64,000 nt of DNA from Saxidomus purpurata (Eukaryota; Mollusca; Bivalvia; Venerida; Veneridae), in the NCBI GenBank assembly GCA_022818135.1, contig JAFMSR010000018.1:5594049-5658048 (forward strand), written 5' to 3'. A model generated the notes under the pieces. That model ran no database searches. It was not told where the DNA came from and saw only the letters and a list, made by a program, of their open reading frames with translations. The position numbers were made by a program, and so were the translations under genes. Shown in pieces: positions 10,829-21,884 of the stretch. Numbering within the stretch: position 1 is the stretch's first letter; each line of letters opens with the position of its first letter.

Positions 10829-12406
10829 TAATCCAATAAGAAAGGCTATTTATATATTTCATTTGTAATAATTACATACAGACACTGCTAAATTAGAATC
10901 ACTTAATCGTCAATAATGTTATGACACGTATTCCATGTGAGTTTATAAATTATTTCTTTTTTGGACTCATTTGGGTAAGTTGAATGTTTTATATTTATCA
11001 GTTTCAGTAAAATTGATGCCATTACATAAGGAAACGTTTCATCACAATTACCTTCATTCTCTCTCTATATATTGGTTTACACCAATAAATATCATTAGAG
11101 TCACACATTCGGAAGCGTTCTGAAAATATCCTCGTATTCTCATGTTCACTCGAGTAATCACAGCATCCTATTAAATAAATGAGATTAAACAGCTAAAGAG
11201 AATTAACTCTATACGCATGACGTCACTGTGTTTAAATAATGGCGTACGTCATGCAATATGTATATTCAAAATTCAATGTTACTGCAATATTACGGGACTC
11301 CTTCTTTCTCTGTCTTTTCTTCATCGTAGAGTACATTAAGTAATAAATATCAAAGATTGCACAAAAAGGCCAATTTTCCTTGCTAATGTGCATATAGATT
11401 TCTCCTTTCGAAATAATTACCTTTTACTAGTTCGTATCTATCGTAACACTTGTAGAAATTGTGACGTCAAAATAACACAAAATCAGTGCAAACAAGAACA
11501 TATGAGGACAGACTGTGCATTAAATATTTATTGCTTTTTCTAATTCTGTAAGAAACAAACATAAAAAGACTATAAAAACTACGAGCTTGTTATTTTAATA
11601 CAATCTGTCTTTACCAGAATGGTTCTCACAGCTATAGGTTTTTCTTAACCGAAATAAATAAATGAGGATTAATTTGTTCTTGAGAGTTTGAAAATTTGAT
11701 CGACTTGAAAGTATGACATCATTCCCTGTTGTCAATATAATTCATTCTTTACTTTTTTCATTGCCTATTTTTTCTGATGTTGTTCTAATGTTATAATTAA
11801 AGTCTGATTAGGTACAGTGTTCTGGCATAGATTGGTCATATATTACACAAGAGGACCATTTTATGATATTATTATAAACATACTGGTGGTTATAAGATCA
11901 GAAGAAAGCCTCGGGGATTACCAAAGCTTACAGTGTTTTGGAGGCTACACATCTAATTAAGGGGCGCTGAGTTAACTTTATGGTTTGAATTTATAAAGAT
12001 TTATTTTTGCATTTCCCGCATATCTTGTGTAACTATACATGGTTCGTTCATGAAAAACTAAACTGTTTACACTACGTTATTGGTCCCAGAGGAAATGCTC
12101 ATTTGAACGAGTAGCGTTATGCAAGGGACAGTTCTCGTATAAGTCAAACGCGCATCAAATGAGGATACAATGACAACCAAATGCAATGAGTGACGAAGCA
12201 ATTTTCTGATGCAACAAAATTTAATCTAGAAGATGGCAGACTTTTTTTACATTTAATAAATGAGAAAATGTCAAGAAAACGTTGCCTCTTATAATCTTCA
12301 AACATAAAATGCAAATTTGTTGCAAATTAATTCAATATGAAATATGATTGATGCCTCAATTTCTATAACATTGTGACCTTTAAGTTCCAGTTTTGCAAGT
12401 TTCAAA
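10829..12406. repeat. 1.6-kb direct duplication, copy 2
   Basis: Second copy of 9216-10786, separated from it by about 42 bp of unrelated sequence. It contains a 13-bp insertion relative to copy 1 (ACAAGAGGACCAT-like, near 11848) and a 2-bp net loss inside the exon. The far boundary is where CAAGTTTCAAAA diverges near 12406. Confidence 0.9.
10903..11167 (-). pseudogene. Frameshifted duplicate of the 9290-9556 exon
   Basis: Same acceptor and same stop position as copy 1, but 265 bp instead of 267. The difference lies in the TA/TC-rich tract about 11057-11075, where copy 1 encodes the run of Tyr before MDDEG. The 2-bp loss breaks the frame. Slippage in a microsatellite-like tract is the likely cause. 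If the gene uses alternative last exons, this one cannot give the same C-terminus. Confidence 0.5.
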
Positions 12407-12847
12407 ACCTTCTGATATTAGTTCATTGAGGACGTATTACCTGTTAGTACGATACTGTGTGGTGCTGTGCGGTGTTGTACGGTGCGGTGAAATTCCATGC
12501 TATATCATACTTTACCATACGGTACAATATTCTTTATATTGTACAATTAAAAGACAAACATCATAGTGGTAGTATAAAGAATAAAGCAGTCACCATAGTA
12601 GCAGCGACTTTATATAACTAAGGAAGCACAAGTTAGGAAATAACAACTTAAGTGCCGAGCAAGCGCAGAAAAACACATATGATAATATGAGGGCTAATAC
12701 GGTATTACAAGGATAAAGAGTCTTCGACAAACGTAGACGGAACTATTGAGACCAAATGGGTGCCATGGACACTGCTCGTCGATAAAAAACTGGGGCGGAA
12801 CTAGGGGCATACTAAAAGGGAAGTAATGTTACTAGATTTCTTACGAA
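12407..12847. other. Non-coding stretch
   Basis: Starts with a short GGTGCTGTGCGGTGTTGTACGG-type irregular repeat (about 12450-12490), then unremarkable sequence. No gene or element recognised. Confidence 0.3.
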
Positions 12848-13145
12848 GCAGATCTGCAAAGTGGATAATCAGTGGGTCCTGGTTGTTGTTGTTGAATGGA
12901 AATATCGCCCGTTTCAACTGTGTTTCAGTACACGCCGGCAGTTTACCTATCCGTTGTTCCTGGGAAGGGCCAGTTCTAGAATCATATTCTCATTAAGAAA
13001 CTGCCAAATTTATCACATAAAGAATAATGTTCGGCAGCAGCGCTCGAACCTATGATTCCCGATCAATGAAAAGTTACAGTGATTTCATGTCAGCGACTCT
13101 AATCTCTCGACCATAGAGGTTGACGGGTCCTCAGTTCCAGTACCG
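12848..13145 (-). mobile_element. tRNA-derived SINE
   Basis: Read on the minus strand, a Pol III A-box-like TGGTCGAGAGATTAGAGT (13097-13114) is followed about 55 bp later by a B box GGTTCGAGCG (13041-13050), the spacing of a tRNA-derived promoter. The body downstream contains a conserved-looking block with CTTCCCAGGAACAACGGAT, GTGTACTGAAACACAGTTG and a CAACAACAACAACC tail. No tRNA cloverleaf is complete, so it is a SINE rather than a tRNA gene. Family name not assigned. Confidence 0.6.
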
Positions 13146-14338
13146 GTTCCAGCGTCATACAAGTACACTATCTATATAAAAGACTGCTAACTTATGTTCT
13201 CTCGGGTATAACCCAAGAACACTGCTTCAGCTCATGAATTATTTTGATATAATTTGTGTGATGTGAAGCTCTACTTGTATTAATACCGCGAGGGAACAGA
13301 TTGTACTATTAATTTTAAAATCCAAATATTTTTGTAAGAAGTTCAGTTCAGTTGTAGTCAACTTCTCTGAAATAAATGAGCTTGGTCTGCACTTTTAATT
13401 AGTTTCTCATGTGACTAATGAAATAAATGCTCGGTTTGAAATATAAAATGATTGTCTTTGTTTTCTTGAAGACCACGACATCTAATTCTTCAAATGCTTA
13501 ACGAACAAAAACATTCCATATTCTAGCAGCCACAGTATGACAAATTATCCAGAAAAAGCAATTAGTTACCAGTAACTAGGATACTAGATCGTAACAGATG
13601 GAAATTTGAGAATTATTTTAAAATTTAAAGCACTTTAAATGGTACATGATTAATGGAATAGCTTAAAAGCCAAAAGAATGCATGCAATCCATGGAATTCA
13701 ATATTTAAATAACAACCTTTACAAAAGAGAACAGCAGAGGCAAATGTAGTTAAACAACTATGTGGTGAATTTCAGCACCCCAACATATAGGTGAAGAGAG
13801 TCATGTATGACTTTTGTTGCTATATTTGTCCTCCAAATATGTTCATGCAAAGGTGTGTGATGAAACGGTTCTTATTTCGTTGAATGTTGATTTAATGCAC
13901 ATCAATGTAAGTTTATCTGTATCCGTATTCTCATATTTGGAGGTTTACCCGTGCTCCATACAGTTCAACATAACATATACTTTAGATACCGCATTATTAT
14001 GTACTTTATATTATAAATTAAAATTTCCAAACCGCTTTTCAGGATTGAAATAACTTCAATTTGTTTTGAGTGATTTGTAATAGTTCAGGAAATTATATGT
14101 CAAAACTCGAGACACTTATTATGTATAATAAGCCATTATTGTATACAGTACTAGTCGTTCAATACGTTTCTTTTGAATTGTTTATGGATACATTATTTCA
14201 GAAAGACCATCTTGAATACCATTGTTCCCGAGGTGAAAGCTTGATCAGGTGAAGCGAAATAGCTTCACCAGATTTTCTGGTAACTGTTGGCGTTGCAAGC
14301 AGATAAAATGACATAATTATATTGAATTGCCATATACA
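13146..14338. other. Non-coding stretch with a diverged paralogous segment
   Basis: About 13310-13520 matches 42890-43080 in the same orientation (GAAATAAATGAGCT, ATGTGACTAATGAAATAAAT and GACCACGACATCTAATT against diverged counterparts). The rest shows nothing assignable; 13814-14252 holds two short open frames without support. Confidence 0.4.
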
Positions 14339-14817
14339 CTGACCCAACATGAAAACTTTACAGGATTATAATGTGATTTACTATGTATGAGAAACAAACA
14401 CCATACCGTACAATGCAGGAGGTGGAATTCAATCATTTGCAAGAATGTTAAACTTTATTAGTTGGGGAATGAATTTATCAACAACAAAAAATCATCACAG
14501 GAGCTTTCAGATATAAGGTAATATATTCAATTATAAATTCAATTCAAAGGGAGGTAATTTAGGAATTTGAATCTTTGGAGTCTCAACTCTTGCTTTTGTA
14601 TTGTGTTTTCATAAAACATTGTTGAGTTTTCTAGTCTTGACATTAGTTTCTCTCAACTGACAGCAAAAAGAATATTTTGTCTTAACAACCAATTTTGTTT
14701 TTGATAAACTGTTTTCACTATGAGTTATCTCCCTTTTATGCATGATAAATGACTTTAGCCTTTAGGCCTATAATCGCCTTTGTTATTTGTCTTATTTTAT
14801 AGAGTCAGAGTGAAATA
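14339..14817 (+). repeat. Inverted repeat arm 1 (0.48 kb)
   Basis: Matches the complement of 19279-19750 almost throughout, from CTGACCCAACATGAAAACTT to ATAGAGTCAGAGTGAAAT, with small indels. Contains GGAGTCTCAACTC, GAGTTATCTCCCTTTTATG and GGCCTATAATCGCCTTTG. No intact shared frame, so it is not simply a duplicated coding exon. Confidence 0.85.
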
Positions 14818-16117
14818 CATTGATTTAATATTGTGTTAAATATTTGTATAATAAAAGTGTAAAGTTTTCATTTTGGGTGAGTGTATATATAATGGTATAT
14901 ATTACAGGAGAAGACACATTATCAAGTGTGCGTTCAGTTAATCACATTTGACCACATACATGTTTTGTAAATTTGCAAAATTGCAATAATCCTACCGTTG
15001 TCTTGTCTGTAGCCATTATTTATAAAGAAAGAAAGCAAAATCTGAGTAGAAATGTGTCTCAGTAACAAATGGCAGGCTAATTTAATTTGGAAAAATTATA
15101 GATAGTTCCCAAGAGAATACAAACAAAGTAAGTCATAGATCATCGCTGAAGACTAAACAATTATGAGTAATGTTACGGTAAAACAGACACGCGACTGATA
15201 GAAAGTTGCACGAACGTACAAAAATGTACAAGTAACTGAAAAGTATAACAGTTGAAACAGTTGGCATTTAGTATCCTGGAGTCATCACTTCTCGAGCACT
15301 TAAGCGACCAAACGTTCATAACTAATAAACAAGCGAAGACTTACCGTTTCTTTCTTCATGCCTTACTTTGTTAACATCTTCCGCAAAATATACAAAAAAT
15401 ATGAAATGATAAACACATTCTAAATTGTAAACATTCAGTTCCAATAAGGCGGTATCATTTGACCCCAGAACGAAAGGTCGTATTGCGTTCTCGATCGCTT
15501 CCGAGAATTGTAATTTATGACGTCATTTGGTGGACTGCCGTAAAAAGCATGGTATGGAAGCGTAGGGGGGTCATGTAGCAACAAATGAAATTCAACAAAT
15601 CCAACTACGAATAATTTTTTTTCTTGAAACATATCATTAAATAATAACAACAACAGAAGTAACAAGGTTAGCGAACACATTAACCCATCCACGACTACCT
15701 CAATTGTCATTTGCATTTATCATTAGCAAAGTAATTGAAAGTGTTAGCAGACCCACATTATTCATGTACGATCTATTTACCATTGATTTGAATTATAAAA
15801 GAGAAATGAAAGTAAATTTTCTATGGAGATTTTCATGTTATGAAAAAAAATTTGTATTTCAAAGCCTGCAAAAAATGAAAATAAGATTTAGTGTCCATAG
15901 CACCTTCGGGCTTCCATAGTTCTTGTTTTTGCGCGAGAGAATTTCCACTTCCGGTTGTGCCTCGTTTTGAAATATGACGTAGTACTCAGCTAAATTTAGT
16001 ATTGTTTGTTACAAATACTTTTCGCCGATTAAGGTCAGTTTGAAAGTGAGGATGAAAGTTGCATTTGTGAAAATGGCTAAAAAGCTCATTGTTGTATATA
16101 AACAACAAAAGCCTTAC
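14818..16117. other. Non-coding stretch, one minus-strand donor
   Basis: Part of 15010-15260 is a diverged copy of 46800-47060 (CCATTATTTATAAAGAAAGAA and CCTAATTTAA-type matches). At 15345 the minus strand reads GAAACG/GTAAGTC, a good donor preceded by a short ATG frame (MKKET). An ACTTCCGG ETS-like site lies at 15948-15955. A 93-codon minus frame with a Leu run (15435-15716) lacks support. Confidence 0.3.
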
Positions 16118-16210
16118 CTTAATACGAAGCATATCTAAAGATAGTTTGGATTTTGGTCGGATATACCCAAGTGCGTCAGGTAAGGATTTCCTTCTGTCAA
16201 AACGCGTCAT
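16118..16210 (-). CDS. Candidate first coding exon (31 residues), unknown protein
   Basis: Minus-strand ATG at 16208-16210 (A at minus 3) starts a 31-codon frame beginning MTRFDRRKSLPDALG and ending DMLRIK, exactly at the donor ATTAAG/GTAAGG (phase 0). The peptide is basic and hydrophilic with no signal sequence. The flanks are richer in CpG than the surroundings. Same-strand neighbours are the phase-0 terminal exon at 9290-9556 and its broken copy. One caution: the plus strand also shows a good donor (GCGTCAG/GTAAGG at 16178-16179), so the exon could lie on the other strand. Family not recognised. Confidence 0.33.
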
Positions 16211-16833
16211 AATATCGGATGGTCACGCGAATTTCGGAAGTGCTCGAGAAGGAATGTCGCTCGAGAACTCAATACGGGAGGATATATACTTATTATTTGT
16301 AGAGCATTGTATTCTATATCCTGTCATAGTGACATTTTGATTTAATGGTTTTAATCTCAAAGCTGAAGTATACCTGATTCAAAATAATGTACTAAATCCA
16401 TTCAAGTACTCACCAATAACTGATATAAAACAGAAACGGTTTAGTCATTTATATATGATTTACTTAAAACATGCTTTTACAGTGTTTTTTTCTACATACT
16501 ATTTATACTTCTTTACTTAGAAGAAAATTAAAGAACGAATTGCCTAAGCTTTCTATTATACACAACCTACAAATAATCTGTATACTTGTTTTAATGAATG
16601 TTAAAGGTTGGCTGGCTCACACAGTTTTTCATGACTAAATGACTCTCAGTTTACATTCACACTTGCTCTTTTGCTCCAGGCTAATGGTTATCAAAAAAAT
16701 TGTGCATTGATTACGATGGTATATCAAAAGTCCCTGGTCTTAATATGATAACAAAACTTTTTGAATTCATTTTATTTTGCAACATATTTACCCTCTATTT
16801 CAATGTATATGTTACAGCGATACTCCAACTTAA

Positions 16834-17510
16834 TTATTTCATCTTGAAGTAATGTTTTTCCTGTTTAGCCAGAAACGTTTCAAAGGCGCCACTGACGTCA
16901 ATATCTCTGTCGAAATGCCTGCCACTGACGTCAATATCTCTGTCAAAATGCTTACCACTGACGTCAAAATCTCTGTCGAAATGCCTGCCACTGACGTCAA
17001 TATCTCTGTCGAAATGCCTGCCACTGACGTCAATATCTCTGTCGAAATGCTTTAAATTGACGTCAATATCTCTGTCGAAATGCCTACCACTGACATCAAT
17101 ATCTCTGTCAAAATGCTTCACACCTAGTTCAGATTGAGTTTGGGAAAGAGGTGAAAATCCGAGGGCGGCTAGACGAGATGAATACGGGGGATATGAAAGG
17201 AGATCAAAGATACAATCAGCTGCTGCAGCTACTGCAAATTGGGAGATATGCGCAACTGCATTATCCCGAAGCAAATGGTACTTGCTTTGAGCTTTCCTCT
17301 CTGTTTTTCGTTAACGGTCTCCGTACGCTCTCGAAATTCATGAGTATAGTACTGCCCATTACTGTTTTAGCAATAATGCTGAATTGTCACTGTTCAATAT
17401 CGATAGTAGCATATTTGGGACGACATGCCGGTTCTTTAACGCTTGAATTCGGCATTCCAGTTCTTAACTGTAGTAATTATAAAGTGTATTTTCATTTCTT
17501 TATGAATTTC
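16834..17510 (-). pseudogene. Mariner-family transposase remnant
   Basis: On the minus strand the C-terminal half of a mariner (IS630-Tc1-mariner) transposase can be followed with frameshifts. A segment NGQYYTHEFRERTETVNEK is in one frame (about 17350), then RDNAVAH (counterpart of the family HDNAPxH, with the second catalytic Asp), then LLSYPPYSSRLAALGF. The last matches the family motif PPYSPDLAPxD, but the third catalytic Asp position is replaced, so the enzyme would be dead. The frame then runs SELGVKHFDRD into the 33-bp repeat and ends with FETFLAKQEKHYF, matching the family's C-terminal FLxxQxxxFF region. The N-terminal half and terminal inverted repeats are not seen. Confidence 0.8.
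16888..17118. repeat. 33-bp minisatellite inside the mariner remnant, seven units
   Basis: Exactly seven 33-bp units (starts 16888, 16921, 16954, 16987, 17020, 17053, 17086) of the type CCACTGACGTCAATATCTCT plus GTCGAAATGCCTG. On the minus strand each encodes 11 residues, RHFDRDIDVSG with minor variants, keeping the transposase frame open. A normal mariner has this segment once. Six of seven units contain the palindrome TGACGTCA; the last has TGACATCA. Confidence 0.95.
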
Positions 17511-17521
17511 CTTTAGTGGCA

Positions 17522-18180
17522 TTCATAACATAACATAACATAACAAAGCGTAGCGTAGCGTAACGTAACGTAACGTAACATAACATAACATAACTTTATT
17601 GGCATAAAACAGCACATAGCAAATTAATAGCCTAATAATACATTGACATATACAGTATACTAACGCATGCAAATAGTAATGCCATATTTCCATGAGGACC
17701 TAAAAATATATATACTTGTTTTAACAAAATCAGTAATTTTCCTGAAAGCCTGGAACTACGTTGTGTATTAAACTAATTAAAAAAAAATCGATACAATTTC
17801 ATTAAGTAACCTGTCTTCTTTGGAAGGCAATGTATAAGAATATAGCTAAATTCATTATAACTTTATTAGAATTAGATGACATAATGGATTCAAATTTTTG
17901 TAATGTTGGCCAATGGCAGTAGTAAGGTTTGAAAAATCGTTTACGTAATTCCGAGTATTTTGGACAGACTAGGAGAAAATGGTACATTTTGTATTCTGTT
18001 TCAATAGCATTCATGTTGCATTGTACACAGATTCTATCATTCCGTGGGATATTTGTATGCCTTCCGTTTTCAATGGCTAGATTATGGGCTGAAAGTCGGA
18101 ATTAAGACAAACTTATTCTATATTTATTAACATGTATGCAGTTCAGATATTTTATATTTCATGAGCAGATACTTTAACAC
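17522..18180 (-). mobile_element. 5'-truncated non-LTR retrotransposon, 3' end
   Basis: The minus strand encodes a C-terminal ORF2 fragment: FRLSAHNLAIENGRHTNI, then a Cys pair (ICVQC), ETEYKMYHFLLVCPKYSELR and ending FLYIAFQRR before the stop at 17802. This order (FR-SxH-L-IExGR, C-x-x-C, E-x-HFLLxCP-Y--LR) is the pattern I know from mollusc LINE ORF2 tails. One in-frame stop lies just before FRLSAH. Sequence above about 18180 is no longer recognisable. A 3' UTR of about 200 bp ends in a pentamer tail (17526-17595). Confidence 0.75.
17526..17595. repeat. Pentanucleotide tail (AACAT/AACGT/AGCGT)n
   Basis: Fourteen or so units of TAACA with internal variants AGCGT and AACGT. On the minus strand it reads (TTATG)n and terminates the LINE, as expected for a LINE with a microsatellite 3' tail. 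The order of variants is nearly symmetric (AACAT, AGCGT, AACGT, AACAT). Confidence 0.85.
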
Positions 18181-18599
18181 CGTTGTCTCCTCTGGCTTCT
18201 CTATTTTACCAATTAACAGTTTAACATTTTCTCACCAAAACTGCCACAGCTTTTGCACATATAAATTACAGTATCGAATGTATTCCGTAAAGAAAGTGGT
18301 CCAAATACTCCTCACTTGCTCACTTGTAGAAATGAAAAAGTGCAAGACCAGGGACTTTTTGGCGTATCCTCGCAAGTTAGATATGGTAATGAAATACGAA
18401 TGAATATCTGGTGGATTATCGAGCTTGTCTAAAGAAACATGAATTTCAGTAAATATTCCATGCTCGCTTAAAACCACCAAGGTCACCGGATAATGAATCT
18501 CAATTGATCTCATTTTATTGCAGTGTAGAAACGTAATAAATTGGTACTGTGAATATTATATTTTTATACAGTTCGGTAGTATTAACTGCAACATATTTC
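18181..18599. other. Unassigned open frames on both strands
   Basis: A 93-codon minus frame (18232-18513) and an 80-codon plus frame (18161-18403) overlap. The minus frame lies directly upstream of the LINE fragment and could be more of that element, but I see no LINE motif in it. Confidence 0.2.
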
Positions 18600-18775
18600 T
18601 AAGTAATTTAAATGATTGACTTTTAGTTTTAGAAAATGCTTCATACCGATGGATTATTTGGAAACCATTCAGTAATACAGAGAGCATATAACTGTTTATG
18701 ATTCCCCGGATGCAGTTTTCAAGACGTATATGCTGCCAACTATATTTTATTGCCTTCATTGTGTGATAAACCTCC
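18600..18775. repeat. Dispersed 170-bp repeat, copy 1
   Basis: Shares ATGCTTCATACCGATGGATTA, AGCATATAACTGTTTATGATTCC and TATATTTTATTGCCTTCATTG with 30145-30320 and, more weakly, 48618-48840, all in the same orientation. The minus strand of copies 1 and 2 stays open and gives related peptides (IKYSWxHxRxxNCIRGIIN), so an old coding origin is possible. Confidence 0.55.
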
Positions 18776-19278
18776 TTTTCTTGGGAAAGCTTCGTTTCAA
18801 GTGAATTTAGGAATTGAATACGTTCGTTCGCTTTAAACTTATTTACCAGGATAACCAACAACACGGATCATTTTAATAGACCGGTCAGAAGTCTTTACAC
18901 TCGGAGTTCAAGACCCGATACATTAAAATGTTTAGATTGTTCTATGTTGCCAAGTTTTGGGATCTAGTTCTGCGATTTATTATCTCCCTTTCTTACTTTA
19001 ATTATTCTGTTTGAGTAAGCCAACATCTGTTGTTTTTATAAATTTAGTTTTTCCTCAGTAACAAGTCAAACACATATTCAAAAGAGCTCTTAACAGTTTA
19101 AACAGTGTGATTAATGTGTTCATAGTTTACACACTAATCTTAAACAGGGCCCAGAAAGTGCCTGTTGTGGTTGTTAATGATAAACAAGCACAGCATAAAA
19201 TGTTAGAGCTAAATTTGTTTCCAGAAATATCCCAATTTAAAAAAAAGTTGAAAATCAGTGCCATAATAAAATCAACAT

Positions 19279-19750
19279 ATTTCACTCTTACTCTATAAAA
19301 TAAGACAAATAACAAAGGCGATTATAGGCCTAACAGTTAAAGTCATTTATCATGCATAAAAGGGAGATAACTCATATAGTGAAAACAGACAGTTTATAAA
19401 AAACAAAATTTGTTGTGAAGACAAAATATTCTTTTTTCTGTCAGTTGAGAGAAACTAATGTCAAGACTAGAAAACTCAACAATGTTTTATGAAAACACAA
19501 AGCAAAAGCGTGAGTTGAGACTCCAAAGATTTAAATTCTTAAACTACCTCTTTTGAATTGAATATATAGAATCTAATTGAATTTATGACCTTATATCTGA
19601 AAGCTCCTCTGATGATTTTTTTGGATAAACTCACTCCCCAACTGATAAAATACAAATGATTGAATTCCACCTCCTGCATTGTGAGGTAATGGTGTTTCTT
19701 TCTCATAGTAAATCCCAATATAATCCTGTAAAGTTTTCATGTTGGGTCAG
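19279..19750 (-). repeat. Inverted repeat arm 2 (0.47 kb)
   Basis: Reverse-complement partner of 14339-14817. The two arms are 4.46 kb apart and enclose the candidate first exon, the mariner remnant and the LINE tail. Confidence 0.85.
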
Positions 19751-20952
19751 TTGACTAAAAATATCTACTCTAAAATAAATCATTTCCAATATAATTTACC
19801 AGAGATTGAGGCCAATGTGCCAAAAAGTAGAAAAAAACCCATAAGCCTTTGGAACCATGACTTATACAGATAAGAAACTATGTATTCTGATTGGTTAAAA
19901 AAAACAATATAATTTTTCAAATGATTGACATAAAATTCTAGCTCCTCCGCTAAATTACATTTGTCAGCAAAAAAAGAAAACTGGTCTTTAAAAACAAAAT
20001 GGACCAAAGTGATTTATGTAAATATTTGCACCTTAACATAGTAGTTTAGACAAAGCAATACTTCTTAAAAGCACTTAAAATAGCAGATGTTTCTTTCCCT
20101 CCAAAAATGGGGGAAAACCCAAAATGATTGGTCAAATCCAAGAACTGTTTTTTCCCATTACCACAAATTAAAGGTCTTTAAGATACAAGAACATTCTGAA
20201 ACAAAGCCCGCAGAGGGGAAGTCAAAATAAACACAATTCACCTTAAGCATGTTCTTCTCTTCAGACGAACTTCAAATAAATGGCATATATAATAGATATT
20301 TCAGCGATAACGATTATGCTTAACACTACAGGTCATTTAGGATAATATGACAGTGACGCATCAGAAGAGTCCAATTTGATAATGCAAATTAGTTTGATAA
20401 TACAAGGGTTAAATCTTCTCTTGTACGCATGGTGTATCTTTTTATTCAGAGGGTCTAAAGTGTTATGTTCGCATATATCTGTGACGTCACTGTCACACTA
20501 TCCTAAACGAACAGTATGTTTGAATAAAATGGCACATGATAGTTTTTTAAACAGGGAGAGTAGTTAATAGTCTTAAACACAAGCATTCGGTTAAAACCCC
20601 GCTTTTGGGTCTGTTTCGTTTTGCTATGATTTCTACAAAGTTTGATTTAAATTCATGCACAGTTTGAATACATCTTCCGGCGTTATCATCATAGCTTAGT
20701 TGAAAAATATATCTAGTACTAAAATCAAAGGTTTCTGAAGCGCACCGAACACATTTTAAGATATGAAACTAAAAAATCAATATCAAAACGAATACTGTAG
20801 CTACTAAATACTGAATCCACACACGACATGTGGTTTATTTCTTTTGTAGAAAATTACACCCTCTCTCGCTCCGCTGTTTTAAACTTCATTGTATCATTTG
20901 ATGTCGTGCTACTTGTAACGATTCTCATGCGTACAATAAATTCTTTCTGCAG
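19751..20952. other. Non-coding stretch
   Basis: A 75-codon minus frame (19780-20007) adjoins the inverted repeat but shows no splice sites or domain. A TGACGTCA site is at 20482-20489. Nothing else recognised. Confidence 0.3.
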
Positions 20953-21060
20953 CATTAAATTACGTGAAAGGTGAACACACGTAGTTGAATGTTGCTAGTA
21001 ACATCAAATTACGTGAAAGGTGAACACACGCAGTTGAATGTTGCTAGTAACATTAAATTA
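20953..21060. repeat. 49-bp tandem duplication
   Basis: Two units (20953-21001, 21002-21050) of CATTAAATTACGTGAAAGG... to GTTGCTAGTAA with two differences, followed by the start of a third. The surrounding sequence has a diverged single-copy relative near 31010-31120 (TAACGATTCTCA, AACATTAAA). Confidence 0.9.
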
Positions 21061-21884
21061 AAATAACTGTTACTATACTTGTACCAAGTCTGAATCATTT
21101 AGCAATAAAGGACGATCCTATAGCGAATTTAATGACTTTTTCATGCAACATATTTTAGTCAGTTGAAATGTCTTAAGATTGCCTTATAGAGGGATGCAGT
21201 AAAGCTGGTTAAATGGTATTTATTTAATGGTTTCAGCGACACTTCTGATAGTACATATACCTTTAAAACTCTTTCACTTAAAGGCCTAATACTAAGCCCA
21301 TGATGGATATCATTTTCAGCAAATATTTTCATACTGTTTCTAATAATTGGCCTAAGCATGTTATATAATTAAGACTTTGGCAAGAATGGAGTACCACTTT
21401 AGCAAGACTGCAAAGACATAAACAGTTAACCTTTTACTGTTTTCAGCAAAATAGTGAAACGACCAGCCAGGTCTTTCAAATTACTAAATACCTTTGTAAA
21501 ATATTTCACTAAGGTTGCTAGAAATTTGAGAAAACATTGATTGCCAATCATAATGTTTTATGACATATTTCAAGATATGTGTTGACCTTTGAAAATGTTG
21601 ACACTTCATGTATAAGAAGATAATTACAATATTGTTCTAACCGTTTATGTATCATACGTGTTTACTTAATTTTGTTTTAAAATGAATGTGTAAGATTATT
21701 AACAAAGCATTGTCAACTGTTTCAAAAACAGTAAATTCTTTTGAGACACAAACTTGGAATTATTCGTGTATTCTCATTTTCATTGCATACTTCCTCGCAC
21801 AATATGAAATTGTATCATGTGGTTTCTTTTCTCTCTCTCTCCCTAGCATGTCATGTTCCTTTTTTAATAACAGCATCAAATCTT

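Noticed and set aside
13041..13114. A tRNA gene on the minus strand
   Set aside because: A and B boxes are present, but the stems of a cloverleaf do not pair and SINE body sequence follows.
15435..15716. Minus-strand frame with an eight-Leu run, as a signal-anchor protein
   Set aside because: The Leu run comes from AACAACAACAG-type sequence; no acceptor, donor or family match supports it.
16834..17055. Extra frames in the 33-bp repeat (plus strand and second minus frame)
   Set aside because: A 33-bp unit keeps every frame open if one unit lacks stops; only the mariner frame matches a protein family.
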